Positions 1 to 9,749 of a stretch of 64,000 bases of DNA are shown here, piece by piece. The position numbers and the translations under genes are program-made. How positions within the stretch are numbered: the first letter of the stretch is position 1; every line of letters starts with the position of its first letter. The notes below the pieces were generated by a model. The model searched no databases. It worked only from the letters and a program-made list of their open reading frames with translations, and was not told the DNA's origin. Origin of the DNA: Notolepis coatsorum (taxonomy: Eukaryota; Chordata; Actinopteri; Aulopiformes; Paralepididae); assembly GCA_963971535.1 (NCBI GenBank), contig OZ020593.1, forward strand, positions 11,385,060 through 11,449,059, written 5' to 3'.

Positions 1-168
1 CAATCAGCTGGGCGACAAAGTTCTTCCCCGTGCCGGTCCAGCCGTGGAGCGAGAGGACCAGGGGCTTCTTGGGGTTGTTGTTGTTCATGAATCCACTCAC
101 GGCCTTCAGGATGATGCGCGAGGCGATGTGCTGCCCAAACAGTTTACGCTTCAGGTCCGCCTCCAACC
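1..168 (-). CDS. tor1: Torsin-1-type AAA+ ATPase, exon 2 (partial)
   Basis: Read on the minus strand, this exon begins [14 protein letters not shown] and continues to the Walker A motif GWTGTGKN, then leaves the window at residue ~56. LFGQH, NPKKPL, LSLHGW and the Asn in place of the usual Thr/Ser after the Walker Lys are hallmarks of torsins, the AAA+ ATPases of the ER and nuclear-envelope lumen that need LAP1/LULL1 cofactors. An AG acceptor lies at 169-170. The exon opens with the last two bases of a Gly codon, so it needs a phase-1 donor upstream; both candidate first exons (1257-1434 and 2101-2341) supply one. The family is secure. Assignment to the tor1 branch rests on the first-exon sequences. 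Confidence 0.93.
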
Positions 169-249
169 CTGATCATGCAAGATGAAGACACTAGTGTTAC
201 AGTTTGTCAACGTGGTTAGTGGTTACTAATTGTACAAATCTATACGTGT

Positions 250-366
250 TGATTGATTGAAAACTTTATTAACAGATTGCAGAATGGGTACAATACAGTA
301 CGCTCAATACACACAATTGTTAAGGGGATGCAGACCAGAGAAAGACTTTCGTCTTGTTTACATCAG
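250..366 (-). mobile_element. Family A LINE 3' tail, short copy
   Basis: On the minus strand this is the conserved end of the CR1-lineage LINE repeated through the window: AATGGGGGACC-type start (lost here), TCTTTCTCTGGTCTGCATCC, a poly(A) signal AATAAAG-like stretch and a TTGA/TCAA simple tail. It lies in torsin intron 1, directly beside a second, longer copy. Confidence 0.8.
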
Positions 367-369
367 GGT

Positions 370-1000
370 GAATGAATGAAAACTTTATTTAACAGATTGC
401 AGAATGGGTACAATACAGTACGGCTCAATACACACAATTGTTAAGGGGATGCAGACCAGAGAAAGACGTTTGTCTCGTTTTACATCAGGGTCCCCCATTT
501 TCAATTCATATCGACATTTATGACATACAGTGACACAACAACATACATGACATTTATGGCATAGGGACATACAGGTATTTAGTACTGATACATTTGTGAC
601 ATAAACGGTATTCAAATATACAGCACTGTTACCCATAGATCCTGACAGAGTATATACATATGATGGGGAGGGGACTGTACATTAGGAGGGGGTGGGAGAG
701 AAATATACATACGGCGGGGAGGGAATATATACATGCGGTGGGGAGGAGACTGTCTATTAGGAGGTGGTGGGGGGTTTGGGCATTTACGGTGGTCAGTTTC
801 GAATTGCAGCCTCCCGTAGGTGCTCTTTAAGAGCGGTTTTGAATGTGGGTAGTGATTCACATTCCTTTACAGCTTTGGGTAGGGCGTTCCACATTGATGT
901 GGCATAATTGCGAAACGTGTTTAGTCCCTTGTTTGAGCCGAATGTGGGTTTAACATGATTTGTTGAGCTTCCTCTGGTGTAGTGGTTGTGGTCCTCCATT
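370..1000 (-). mobile_element. Family A LINE, 3' end with RT C-terminus
   Basis: The minus strand encodes the C-terminal ~70 residues of the family A reverse transcriptase ORF (motifs HYTRGSSTNHVK, NYATSMWNALPKAVKE), then a pyrimidine-rich 3' UTR and the AATAAAGTTTTCATTCATTC terminus. It is 5'-truncated; at the upstream edge (about 985-1012) there is an extra piece matching the start of the short tail unit (tccattttcaattcat). Non-coding remnant in torsin intron 1. Confidence 0.85.
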
Positions 1001-1256
1001 TTCAATTCATAGTGCAAGTGTAACAGTGTTAACAAATAGTAAGTAACTAATAAAAGAGACTCAAATCGAATTGTGGCTTGAACTTGAGCTGGGTAAAAAA
1101 ACTATGGTTATTGATTGATCATTGATTGGTTGATGATTAATGATTAATGATGCCCATTTCCCCCAGCCAGGCCCCACTAACGAATCGGGCAGAATACAAA
1201 TACTCCCACAACAACAACAACTCGATGTAGCTACCATAACCACTATATATCCTCAC

Positions 1257-1434
1257 CTGTGGAGTTCAAGGAGACCCATCTCGGACCACAACTCTCATGC
1301 AAGTAATTGTAGATCTTTCGACCCAGAGCTGCACCGACACCGACCACCACCGCCGTGGAGATGGGTTCTATCGCGTTCACCACGGCACTCGTCACCAACA
1401 CATATAGTAATAAGGTGTTGCGTGTTGCCTTCAT
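1257..1434 (-). CDS. tor1: Torsin first exon, proximal copy
   Basis: The minus strand from Met at 1434 reads as a signal peptide or hydrophobic segment (LLLYVLVTSAVV), then EPIST and a second hydrophobic stretch, then YNYLHESCGPRWVSLNSTG. This matches the torsin-1 N-terminus: a cleaved leader, the EPIS start of the mature protein, the membrane-associating hydrophobic region and a conserved Cys. The exon ends ACAG before GTGAGG (donor at 1251-1256), leaving phase 1, which joins exactly to the exon at 1-168 to make Gly-Leu-Glu. It lacks the second Cys of the usual CC pair (SCG rather than CCR). A second, more typical first exon lies about 0.8 kb upstream, so this may be an alternative first exon or the start of a tandem paralogue. 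Confidence 0.85.
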
Positions 1435-1565
1435 TGTCTAATTAACGTAACTATTGGCATCGATATTAGTGTGTTATTATTAATAATAATAATAAAATAA
1501 CCATAACGTTTTGAAAAAGCGACAGACAAGCGAATCGAAAGTGGCGAAGCGCGGCGCAGGTCCTC

Positions 1566-1651
1566 TGACGTCATCAACACGCGACGCGGAGTCTTTCAGC
1601 AACAACTCGTCAGAACATGCGACGTCATCAACTAGCGACGCGGAGTCTTTC
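1566..1651 (-). promoter_or_regulatory. Duplicated CRE/ATF-like block upstream of torsin exon 1
   Basis: A 31-bp block (1567-1597) is repeated at 1621-1651 with two mismatches. The first copy contains the palindromic CRE core TGACGTCA (1566-1573); the second has CGACGTCA. It sits 130-220 bp upstream of the proximal torsin Met, where a core promoter is expected. The promoter role is inferred from position and motif only. Confidence 0.45.
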
Positions 1652-2100
1652 CGCTTTCAGAACGGTTGTTGACTTGACGCTAGATCCCACCCGGCCATCG
1701 GTGTTTTATTTATTTATTTTATTATTTATTTATTATGTATTTTTTTTACCAAGCTTCAAAGCAGCAAGTCGCCATACCGTTAACGTTAAAAGTATCTCAG
1801 CCACTAAAAAAAAAAAAAAATGTATAAAATAAAAAATGTCCTCGGTGGTTTCATCTTCTTCCGGGCCGTGGGATCTAGCGCCAACCGTTTGCAATGATGG
1901 CGATAATAACGCATATGTTCCGTTAGCTAAACAAACACTGACTAGCTACACAACAATAATAACCTGCGTGACATTTTCAGTTTTATAACGAGACAGATAC
2001 ACCCTATTCATTCACACGTATTATTATTATTATTATTCCAGTAACGTTAATAATAATAATAACAAGGGTTGTCCTCGCAACACAATAAACAGACCGTTAC

Positions 2101-2341
2101 CTGATCGGTTGAAAGAGATCCACTCTGGACGACAACACTCGTGGAAGTAGTAGAAGATGTTCTGGTAGCTGGCTAGGAAGCCGGTGAGAGCCGCTGCCAT
2201 GCCAACCGCGATGCTGGTGCTGATGGGCTCGATGGCCCGCACCGGGACCACACCACCGGGACCACCGCAGTTCAACAGCAGCATCCACAATAACAGCAAC
2301 ACCTGCGTCCTGTTCGGCTTCATTTCTTTCTCTCCACGCAC
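2101..2341 (-). CDS. tor1: Torsin first exon, distal copy
   Basis: The minus-strand exon starts with Met at 2341 (a second Met six codons on would leave a better leader) and has the hydrophobic leader VLLLLWMLLLNCGG. The mature start EPISTSIAVGMAAAL and FHECCRPEWISFNRSG follow, with the vicinal CC typical of torsin-1 proteins. The exon ends TCAG at 2101 before the donor GTAACG (2095-2100), again phase 1 and compatible with the exon at 1-168. Two homologous first exons in tandem with the same phase point to a duplicated promoter/first-exon unit, or to a duplicated torsin whose later exons are outside the window or lost. Confidence 0.87.
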
Positions 2342-2534
2342 TCAGTCGGTGTTTGTATCGCTTCGTTATTAATAAACAACTCAACCACAGCAGCGACTGT
2401 CTGTGGGGGAGAAATGATTAGGCCATCATCGGCCAAAACGTAAAAGGCAAAGACAGAAGCAGCAGCAGCCAAACTAGTTGTATCTCAGATGAAGGAAGTG
2501 TCTCAGCTGGAGGGAGGAGGAGGAAGGGGGGGGG

Positions 2535-2568
2535 CACGTCACGTTGGGCACTGACGTACGTGACGTCA
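2535..2568 (-). promoter_or_regulatory. CRE/UPRE-like motifs upstream of distal torsin exon
   Basis: About 200 bp upstream of the distal torsin Met are CACGTCACG (2535-2543) and a perfect TGACGTCA (2561-2568) in TACGTGACGTCACGG. ATF/CREB and some UPR factors bind TGACGTG-like sites, which would suit an ER-lumen ATPase. The function is inferred. Confidence 0.4.
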
Positions 2569-2587
2569 CGGTCCAAGGTTCTAGATT

Positions 2588-2893
2588 GAATTGATTGATT
2601 GATTGAAAAGTTTATTAACAGATTGCAGAATGGGTACAGTAAGTACAGCTCAATACATACAATTGTTAAGGGGATGCAGACCAGAGAAAGACTTTCGTCT
2701 TGTTTACATCAGGGTCCCCCATTTTCAATTCATCATAACATATATGACATACATGACATACAGATAGACAGTACTGCTACATCTATACATTTATGACATA
2801 TCAGATTTGCAAATACAGTACTGTTTGTGATACAAAAGTGTCCAGAAAAGGAGTGTATAGACATTTGGCGTAGAAACTGTACATTATGTACAG
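2588..2893 (-). mobile_element. Family A LINE 3' UTR fragment
   Basis: Minus-oriented, 5'-truncated family A copy. It has a TTGA simple tail, AATAAACTT terminus complement, the conserved 120-bp end and about 180 bp of upstream 3' UTR (TACAGTACTG, TGTATATACAC-like). No ORF. Confidence 0.8.
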
Positions 2894-2896
2894 TTG

Positions 2897-3017
2897 AATG
2901 ATGAATGAATGAAAACTTTATTTAACATATTGCAGAATGGGTACAATACAGTTAAGGGGATGCAGACCAGAGAAAGACGTTTGTCTCGTTTACATCAGGG
3001 TCCCCCATTTTCAATTC

Positions 3018-3018
<1 letters not shown>
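2897..3018 (-). mobile_element. Family A short tail unit
   Basis: Minus-strand copy of only the terminal ~120 bp, ending precisely at the ATGAATTGAAAATGGGGGAC boundary seen in other short copies. It has an internal deletion of the ACAATTGT segment. Confidence 0.75.

Positions 3019-3062
<44 letters not shown>
3019..3062. repeat. (TTGA)n microsatellite
   Basis: About eleven uninterrupted TTGA/TGAT units, the expanded simple-sequence tail of the adjacent family A insertion. Confidence 0.9.
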
Positions 3063-3063
<1 letters not shown>

Positions 3064-3415
3064 AAGTTTATTAACAGATTGCAGAATGGGTACAGTACAG
3101 TACAGCTCAATACATACAATTGTTAAGGGGATGCAGACCAGAGAAAGACTTTCGTCTTGTTTACATCAGGGTCCCCCATTTTCAATTCATAGTGACATTT
3201 ATGACATACACAACATATATGACATCATGACATTTATGGCATAGGGAGATACATGACATACAGGTCATTAGCACTGTTACATTTGTGACATATAGGATAT
3301 GCAAATATACAGTACTGTTACCCATAGATCCTGACAGAGAGTATATACATATGATGGGGAGGAGACTGTACATTAGGAGGGGGTGGGTGGGAGAGAAATA
3401 TACATACGGTGGGGA
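3063..3415 (-). mobile_element. Family A LINE 3' UTR fragment
   Basis: Minus-oriented terminal unit plus about 200 bp of 3' UTR (ACAGTACTGTTAC, TATGTATATACTCT complement). No coding part remains. Confidence 0.78.
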
Positions 3416-3640
3416 GAGGAAATGCTTATTTGGTCAAAGTGCAGAAACCACCAAATTATTACTAATGATTTAATTAATAAGGATTTTGCATAGAAAATTC
3501 TATAATTTGACGATCCACTTAATAACCTTAGGTCACATGCATTATTATTATTATGAGACCATGATCATTTACATTAGATTAGATTCAAATGTATTGTGAG
3601 ATAACAAGATAAGATGATCCTTTATTGATCAGCCGACCGC

Positions 3641-3755
3641 CATGCATCACCCCAGTCATCATCGCACACATAATAATAAACCTCTCCATAAAACAGGGAC
3701 ATGTCCCCAAAAGACTTCAAAATTGCGAGAGTGACTCCCCTGCACACAAAAAAAG
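3641..3755 (+). mobile_element. Internal family A RT fragment
   Basis: Plus-strand sequence matches 13150-13255 of the long copy (codons for the region before the NYRPVS block), with a short insertion (TCATCGC) and small indels. It has neither end of the element and the reading frame is broken. The surrounding 3416-4095 holds AT-rich sequence and no recognisable gene. Confidence 0.7.
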
Positions 3756-3893
3756 CATGTTTTAGACATGGTTTAACACTGTGAAGCCCAAATATAGAAA
3801 CATGTTTTAGGAGGCATCTGATTCAGAAATTAAAGGGTTTAAAAAAAATAATAAAAAAAGTATTTTTTAATTTTTTAATATTTTTGGGAAATG

Positions 3894-4088
3894 TTATAAT
3901 ATTGGCCCTAGTTGGGAGCAGAACGTGTGTGTGGAAATGTGTGAGCAGGTCCTTGGATACATCTTTTGATGAACCTTTGAGATAGATGTACTCATTTGTG
4001 TTTTTGTCAGAGCTCGAATCGTGTCTTCTGACACAAACTTGTACTCTAGTGGTGTGTGGAGGGTGATGTCATCATCTGTGATATCCAA
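3894..4088 (-). other. Unassigned short minus-strand ORF
   Basis: A 64-codon minus-strand frame contains DITDDDITLHTPLEYKF, followed by a polar stretch. It looks more protein-like than neighbouring frames, but no family, splice sites or homologous copy in the window were recognised. It could be a fossil exon or chance. Confidence 0.2.
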
Positions 4089-4099
4089 AGTGCTTTAAT

Positions 4100-4361
4100 A
4101 ATAATAATAATACATTTTATTTATATAGCGCTTTTCAATAACCCAAAGACGCTTTACAATTTGTTCCTCACATTTTACCCATTCACTCAACATCATTCAC
4201 ATACCAACAGCGGAGGCGACCAATATGTCAAAGTGTCCCTGAGCAAGAGACTCATGGTTGCCTCTGTCAATCGGTGTGTGAGTGAATGGGTGAATGTGAG
4301 GCATATAAGTTGTAAAGCGCTTTGGATAAAAGCTGCTGTATAAATGCAGTCCATTTACCAT
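4100..4361 (+). mobile_element. SINE-like repeat with L2-type tail
   Basis: It begins with ATTTATATAGCGCTTTTCAA and ends with AAAGCGCTTTGGATAAAAGC...CCATTTACC, the tail shared by L2-mobilised fish SINEs. A middle part, CCTGAGCAAGAGACTCATGG and TGCCTCTGTCAATCGGTGTG, matches the SINE at 32113-32386. The tRNA-like head is missing. Confidence 0.6.
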
Positions 4362-4982
4362 TCATGTTGTAGTAGATAACCTGAAGGAATTGTCCAGGCA
4401 CACAATGACATAATAAAAGGAATACACGCACCCCCCAGAACTCTTGCCACAAGTATCCTATTTACACATTCCACTGAAGTCACAAAATACTGTCTGGCTA
4501 GCCTATCATCATACATCATACTATCATACTAAAACAAATACACACATACACAGTACACCCCAAATACACAGGTCACAACATGTTTACAGGAAAGTTTCGT
4601 ATTTGGAGTGTATTTCGTGACTGCTACACTGGCACACCTACTTCCAGTGAATTACGCTAAGCTAGGCTAACGGTGCAGGTGTTTCTCTAAGCCGAATGCA
4701 TGCACAGAGAAGAAAAGGGTATGTATCTGCTTGTCTAACTCCAGGGCAGATGACAAATAAGCTAATTTCCCCAAAAGTTGGCGTGTTCCTTTAACTCAAA
4801 ATCTTAACATAATGTGAACATGTGAGAAGTGTAATGTCTCCATGTCATTCCTACTACAGTATCTATACCACTGACCAGTATGGCTTACTTCCATAGTGTA
4901 TTTATACCTGTATCACTGTACATAATAATACTGTAACACTGTACATACATCAGATTTGCATATTTACTCAGTGGAACCATAA

Positions 4983-5382
4983 AAAAATTGCAGAAGCATG
5001 GACGCTGAATGAAGAGGCAAAGAGGATGATAGACTGTTTTGAAATGTGGACGCTGAGGAAGATGCTGAAGATAACATGGAAGGATAAGATCAAGAATGAG
5101 GAGGTACTGAGAAGAGCGGGTATGCAAGGAGGACAGCTGCTGGAGAGGTTGAAAAAGAGAAAGATGGAGTTGTGCGGGCATGTTCTGAGAGGATCCAGCG
5201 GGGAGATGTTCAAGAAGGTGGTGATGGGGAAGGTGGATGGAGAGAGAGGAAGTGGAAGACCAAGAAGAGGCTGGGTAGACGACGTCTGTGATTGGAGCGG
5301 AGTGAGAGGCGGAGTCACGGAGTTGGAGTGATCGGCAACCTTCGGAACGAAGAAGCCGCCTGATGATGATGATGACTCATGT
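4983..5382 (+). pseudogene. RTE-clade LINE ORF C-terminus
   Basis: The plus frame, open at least from 5026 to 5331, encodes a typical RTE/BovB-like ORF2 C-terminus: FEMWTLRKMLKITWKDK, NEEVLRRAG, LCGHVLRG, GRPRRGWVDDV. It is followed by a stop and a (TGA)n-like simple tail (gatgatgatgatga), as is usual for RTE elements. Everything upstream (endonuclease and RT core) is absent, so this is a 5'-truncated insertion. Confidence is high for the superfamily; no subfamily is claimed. Confidence 0.85.
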
Positions 5383-5934
5383 ATCTATATTCAATTTTAA
5401 TCACTTGTACATTTTATATTGTTAATGCACTTTGCTGTGACCTTTGCACTCTGGTTGGATGCCAAACGTATTGTCATTGTACTCATGCTGTATGATGACA
5501 ATAAATTAGAATCTAATCTAATGTGTAAGGTGCACACGCTATTCAACCTTCACCCAGATATGTAGAATTGCAACAAAGACATGACAAGTTCAAAATTAAA
5601 TTTGATGAATGTGTTTCACCAATAACTAAATATCTACATGTTCTAGACACTGTAATAATCACCAAACATATATTTAAGGCATTTTATTTGCTAGAATCTG
5701 ACAAATCCAGTTTAATAAAACAATGGAAGGCTTGCAGGTCGTGTGAGTTCATGGCCAGAAGGCCGGACTTATAAACACATTCAATCACTGTCCAATAGCA
5801 ATATGAGGGTTGACAATTAAGTTAAGTTGTACCTTTATTAATCCCCTTTAATTCACCCACTGCATTTTGACCCATTCTGACTATGTAGGACCAGTGGGCA
5901 GGCACACAGTTGTAATGTCCCCTGAGTTTGCTCT
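5383..5934. repeat. Mixed LINE/SINE tail remnants
   Basis: 5395-5521 ends GATGACAATAAATTAGA followed by TCTAATCTAAT, a retroposon-like 3' end. 5825-5925 contains CCTTTATTAATCCCC and ACCCATTCTGACTATGTAGG, another dispersed fish repeat tail. No gene is seen between them. Confidence 0.35.
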
Positions 5935-6215
5935 GATTGATTGATTGAAAACTTTAATTAACAGATTGCAGAATGGGTACAATACAGTACGGCTCAATAC
6001 ACACAATTGTTAAGGGGATGCAGACCGCAGAGAAAGACTTTCGTCTTGTTTACATCAGGGTCCCCCATTTTCAATTCATCATGACATTTATGACATACAC
6101 AATATACAGATATAAAAAAATCTAATTTAATCATCTAATCTAAATCAATCATGACAGATATGCAGTACTGTTACATTTGTGACATACAAGATATGCAAAT
6201 ATACACAGTAAATCT
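5935..6215 (-). mobile_element. Family A LINE 3' end
   Basis: Minus-oriented tail unit plus part of the 3' UTR, with a small AT-rich interruption (TATAAAAAAATCTAATTTAATC) near 6110. Confidence 0.75.
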
Positions 6216-6411
6216 GTATTTTGCTATGATGCCCCTCTAGCTAACGCCAACAGTCCTTAATTAAATAGGTCGTACCATTGAATAGGAATACAATTCCTGA
6301 AAGAAATTTCACTCACACGGAAAATTAAGAAATATTTTGTATTATGACTTTTATTTATTTTAAATATTTCATTAAAAAAAAATGTCCGCCCCACAGTGGA
6401 TTAAGTGAGAG

Positions 6412-8435
6412 CATGAATGGAAACACTTGAATGTGAGGCACATCTGTGGCGTCACCACCCAGCAGTATCTCGCAAACTGCATGCTACCATGTCCTCCCTC
6501 CTCACTCCCCCCCCACCCCCCCCTCCCTCATCTTTCTCTGCCGAAGACTTTGCGATCTTCTTTGAGGAAAAAGTGGAGAACATCCGCAGCTCCTTCTCCC
6601 AACCCCCACCCATTCCAAATGCTGAATCGAGAACCTCATCCTTCACTCTGTCATCTTTCTCTCCCATTACAGAAGCCGAGACCCTGACACTGGTAACGTC
6701 GAACCGTCCGACTACATGCCAGCTGGACCGGCTACCTTCCCCACTCCTCCAGTCCATAGCACCAGACATCCTCCCATTCCTAACTGCAACCATCAACTCC
6801 TCACTCAACTCGGGGGTGGTCCCCACCTCCCTAAAACAAGCCAGAGTCACGCCCCTCATAAAAAAACCATCCCTGAACCCTACCGTCATAGGCAACTACC
6901 GTCCTGTCTCTCTTCTCTCCTTCCTTTCTAAAACACTTGAACGTGCTGTATCCAACCAACTTACTGCTTATCTCTTACAGAATGACCTCCTAGACCCTAA
7001 TCAGTCAGGCTTCAGGACTGGTCACTCCACAGAGACAGCCCTCATTGCGGTCACAGAGGCACTTCACTTAGCAAAAGCGAAAGGCCTCTCCTCTGTCCTG
7101 ATTCTCCTAGATCTATCTGCAGCCTTCGACACAGTCAACCACCAGATCCTCCTCGCGGCCCTCGCAGGAATGGGAGTGGCTGGCTCTGCGCTGACATGGT
7201 TGTCATCATACCTCAATGACCGCTCCTACCAAGTGTCATGGAGAGGGACCCTGTCGGCCACCCGCCCCCTGCGGACGGGTGTCCCCCAGGGCTCGGTTTT
7301 AGGACCCCTTCTCTTCTCCCTCTACACTAAATCACTGGGTAACATTATCACGTCTCATGGCTTCTCCTACCACTGTTATGCCGACGATACTCAACTCTTC
7401 CTCTCCTTCCCTCCCTCAGATATCCACGTCTCTGAGCGGATCTCGGCCTGTCTGTCCGACATCTCCGCCTGGATGACGACCAACCACCTCAAACTGAACC
7501 TAAGCAAAACAGAATTGCTCCACCTGCCGGCCAAATCCTCCCCCCTGACCGACCTTTCCATCACAGTCGAGAATGCAGCTGTGACCGCGTCCCCGACCGC
7601 CAAGAACCTTGGTGTTGTCCTCGACGACCAGTTGAACTTCTCTGCTCACATCGCAGCGACAACCAGAACCTGCCGATTCCTCCTGAGCAACGTCAGAAGG
7701 ATACGCCCCTTCCTGACAAAAGAAGCCACCCAACTCCTCGTCCAATCAACAGTCATCTCCCGCCTCGACTACTGCAACGCACTGCTCGCTGGCCTCCCGG
7801 CCACTGCCACTAAGCCTCTTCAACTCATTCAGAACGCAGCGGCCCGCCTGATCTCAAACCTACCGAAGTCGGCCCATGTCACCCCACTTCTTAGGGACCT
7901 GCACTGGCTCCCCATTGCTGCACGAATCCGCTTCAAGGCCCTTGACCTAGCATACCGTGCGGCAAAGGGAACTGCTCCCGCCTACCTCCGGTCAATGGTC
8001 TCTAACTACACACCCTCAAGACCCCTACGCTCTGCATCTTCTGGCCGCCTCAGACCTACTCCTATCCAAGCTCCGGGAGGGTCATCAAAGAGAAGTCGCC
8101 TATTCTCAATCCTTGCCCCACAATGGTGGAATGAACTACCCACCCCAGTTAGGACAGCCGAAACACGTCCAATCTTTCGCCGTCGACTAAAGACTCACTT
8201 CTTCAACCATTATCTGAATTAAAAAAAAAAAAAAAAAAAAAAAAACCTAACTAACCATACTGTCATGCACTTGTCCTAATAAACTAACCTACACTGTAGC
8301 ACTCAACACTTTGATGAACATTGTTACTCAGCTGATAGAGTTGTGCTCTTCCTGATGGCTTGTCGTACAGAACTTGTAAGTCGCTTTGGATAAAAGCGTC
8401 AGCTAAATGACTAAATGTAAATGTAAATGTATCTG
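6412..8435 (+). mobile_element. L2-clade LINE, 5'-truncated
   Basis: A continuous RT ORF is followed by a poly(A)-like stretch in the 3' UTR and the diagnostic L2 terminus GTAAGTCGCTTTGGATAAAA GCGTCAGC with TAAATG/AAATGT repeats (8377-8430). The apurinic endonuclease half is missing, as expected for 5' truncation during target-primed reverse transcription. Confidence 0.88.
6417..8222 (+). CDS. L2 reverse transcriptase (lacks endonuclease)
   Basis: This 601-codon ORF is uninterrupted, so the insertion is probably young. In order: a Pro-rich linker (residues ~25-45); the thumb/finger region with ARVTPLIKKP and NYRPVSLLSFLSKTLE (~155-180); GFRTGHSTETAL (~198); palm motif LDLSAAFDTVNH (~232); GVPQGSVLGPLLFSLYT (~287); the catalytic YADDTQLF (~320); HLKLNLSKTE; and the L2 C-terminal domain with LDYCNALLAGLP and LHWLPIAARIRFKAL. 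The stop is the TAA before an A-run. Both palm-domain Asp clusters are present. With no endonuclease encoded, it is not expected to mobilise itself. The Met start is nominal, because the frame is a truncated ORF2. Confidence 0.9.
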   Translation: METLECEAHLWRHHPAVSRKLHATMSSLLTPPPPPPPSSFSAEDFAIFFEEKVENIRSSFSQPPPIPNAESRTSSFTLSSFSPITEAETLTLVTSNRPTTCQLDRLPSPLLQSIAPDILPFLTATINSSLNSGVVPTSLKQARVTPLIKKPSLNPTVIGNYRPVSLLSFLSKTLERAVSNQLTAYLLQNDLLDPNQSGFRTGHSTETALIAVTEALHLAKAKGLSSVLILLDLSAAFDTVNHQILLAALAGMGVAGSALTWLSSYLNDRSYQVSWRGTLSATRPLRTGVPQGSVLGPLLFSLYTKSLGNIITSHGFSYHCYADDTQLFLSFPPSDIHVSERISACLSDISAWMTTNHLKLNLSKTELLHLPAKSSPLTDLSITVENAAVTASPTAKNLGVVLDDQLNFSAHIAATTRTCRFLLSNVRRIRPFLTKEATQLLVQSTVISRLDYCNALLAGLPATATKPLQLIQNAAARLISNLPKSAHVTPLLRDLHWLPIAARIRFKALDLAYRAAKGTAPAYLRSMVSNYTPSRPLRSASSGRLRPTPIQAPGGSSKRSRLFSILAPQWWNELPTPVRTAETRPIFRRRLKTHFFNHYLN

Positions 8436-9698
8436 TCTGGAAGCAGGACAGTCGAGCAGGTGAGAACACCATCAGTGAACAAACAGTGTTCCAACAGGCC
8501 TGTCCCACCGGTTTACATTTGAGTTACACTGCGCCCCTTGTACATTTTAGTTCAGCACCAAAGTAATTCCCTGCCGGGTTGCCATGGGCACCCAGGTGGG
8601 GTATCCCCCGGGCCTTTCTGGGGGGTTTGCAAGTTCTCCTCGTTTTTAAAGGCCCCCCCCCCCCCCCCCCCCCCCAAAAAACAATGCAAAATGTGCAAAG
8701 ATGCAGAACAGATCGCTAACGCCGTCGCATCCCTGACGAAGACGGACAGGAACACTTGGATTGGATTCATGTATTGAACCGTCAAGGATGTTCCTTAAGC
8801 AATGCCACTGTCCCCCTTACCCAAACCTTCAGACATTTCATTTCATTTAATTTTGTTTCGCACATGGTAGTAATGTATTACAGTACATTACAAATTCCTA
8901 TAATATTATAATAATTTATTATAATCAAAGCGAAAAAGAGCAGGAAGAAGAATAAATTCTTATTAATACCTGCCCCCTATCCAATTAAATAAAGTAAATT
9001 TGATGATAGGAAAGGAAGCGATTTTCAGGCTTGTCCGGTGACTTAGGTCTGGAGACTAGAGAATACTGTCATTTAAGATGACTTAACATAAAATGAATGG
9101 AAAGGGTAAGAGAAATTAAATTGGCTATTACAGTATCAAGCAAGAACGACTGTCAGGCTTTAAAACTGTAGGAGACCCAGGCCTAGAATTGCGCCCTGAG
9201 GGAAGTTTGCCCTGAGAGGGAGGTTCGAAGGGTCATAGTGGGTATCAAACAGGAGGGAAGACTGTTAGGTTTTAGACTGTGGATACCAAACAGAGAAGGT
9301 AAAGACGACTTTAAACTATTAAACAATAATCCAGCACAATTGTATTGCACTGTAAAAAACTATGATTTTATATGTCTGCACTTTGTGCTCATTTTATGTC
9401 TATTCTATTCTACTGTATTGCACTGCACTATTTTACTCTATTCTATCTTACTCTTTTTATTATTGTCTATTTTTAAAACTGAATCAAACCATAAACAAGG
9501 TGGCCTATTGGGATGTTAGATCCTAATGTGAAAAACTGTGATTTTATATGTCTGCACTTTATGTGCTCATTTTGTGCCTGTCTTTTTCTGTTGTAAAGCA
9601 CTTTGAGCTGCAATATCCCCGATTATTATGAATCAGCCTTTAGCAGCTGCAGTACTTATATTCACCACTAGATGCCACCACACATTGAATAGACTTGG
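8436..9698. other. Gene-free interval with simple repeats
   Basis: It contains a ~34-nt C homopolymer (8650-8685), an unassigned 30-codon tail ending in a stop near 8777 (CKMCKDAEQIANAV), an AT-rich dispersed repeat (8838-9005) and two related ~50-bp pieces with GATTTTATATGTCTGCACTT (9362 and 9540). The second of these ends in a SINE-like TTGTAAAGCACTTTGAGCTG tail. No supported gene. Confidence 0.4.
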
Positions 9699-9699
9699 G

Positions 9700-9707
9700 T
9701 GACGTCA
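9700..9707 (+). promoter_or_regulatory. CRE/ATF site of 7SL promoter
   Basis: Perfect TGACGTCA lies about 50 bp upstream of the predicted 7SL start. Vertebrate 7SL genes use an upstream ATF/CRE element at about this distance for pol III transcription. It is followed by a T/A-rich TTTTTTAAAAG stretch near -35. Confidence 0.7.
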
Positions 9708-9749
9708 CTTTTTTAAAAGACAAAAGCCCGACTGGTCCTTCCAACTCTC

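Noticed and set aside
6452-6895. Minus-strand ORF of 147 codons
   Set aside because: Shadow of the L2 RT ORF.
8538-8785. Pro-rich ORFs through the C tract
   Set aside because: Homopolymer artefact.
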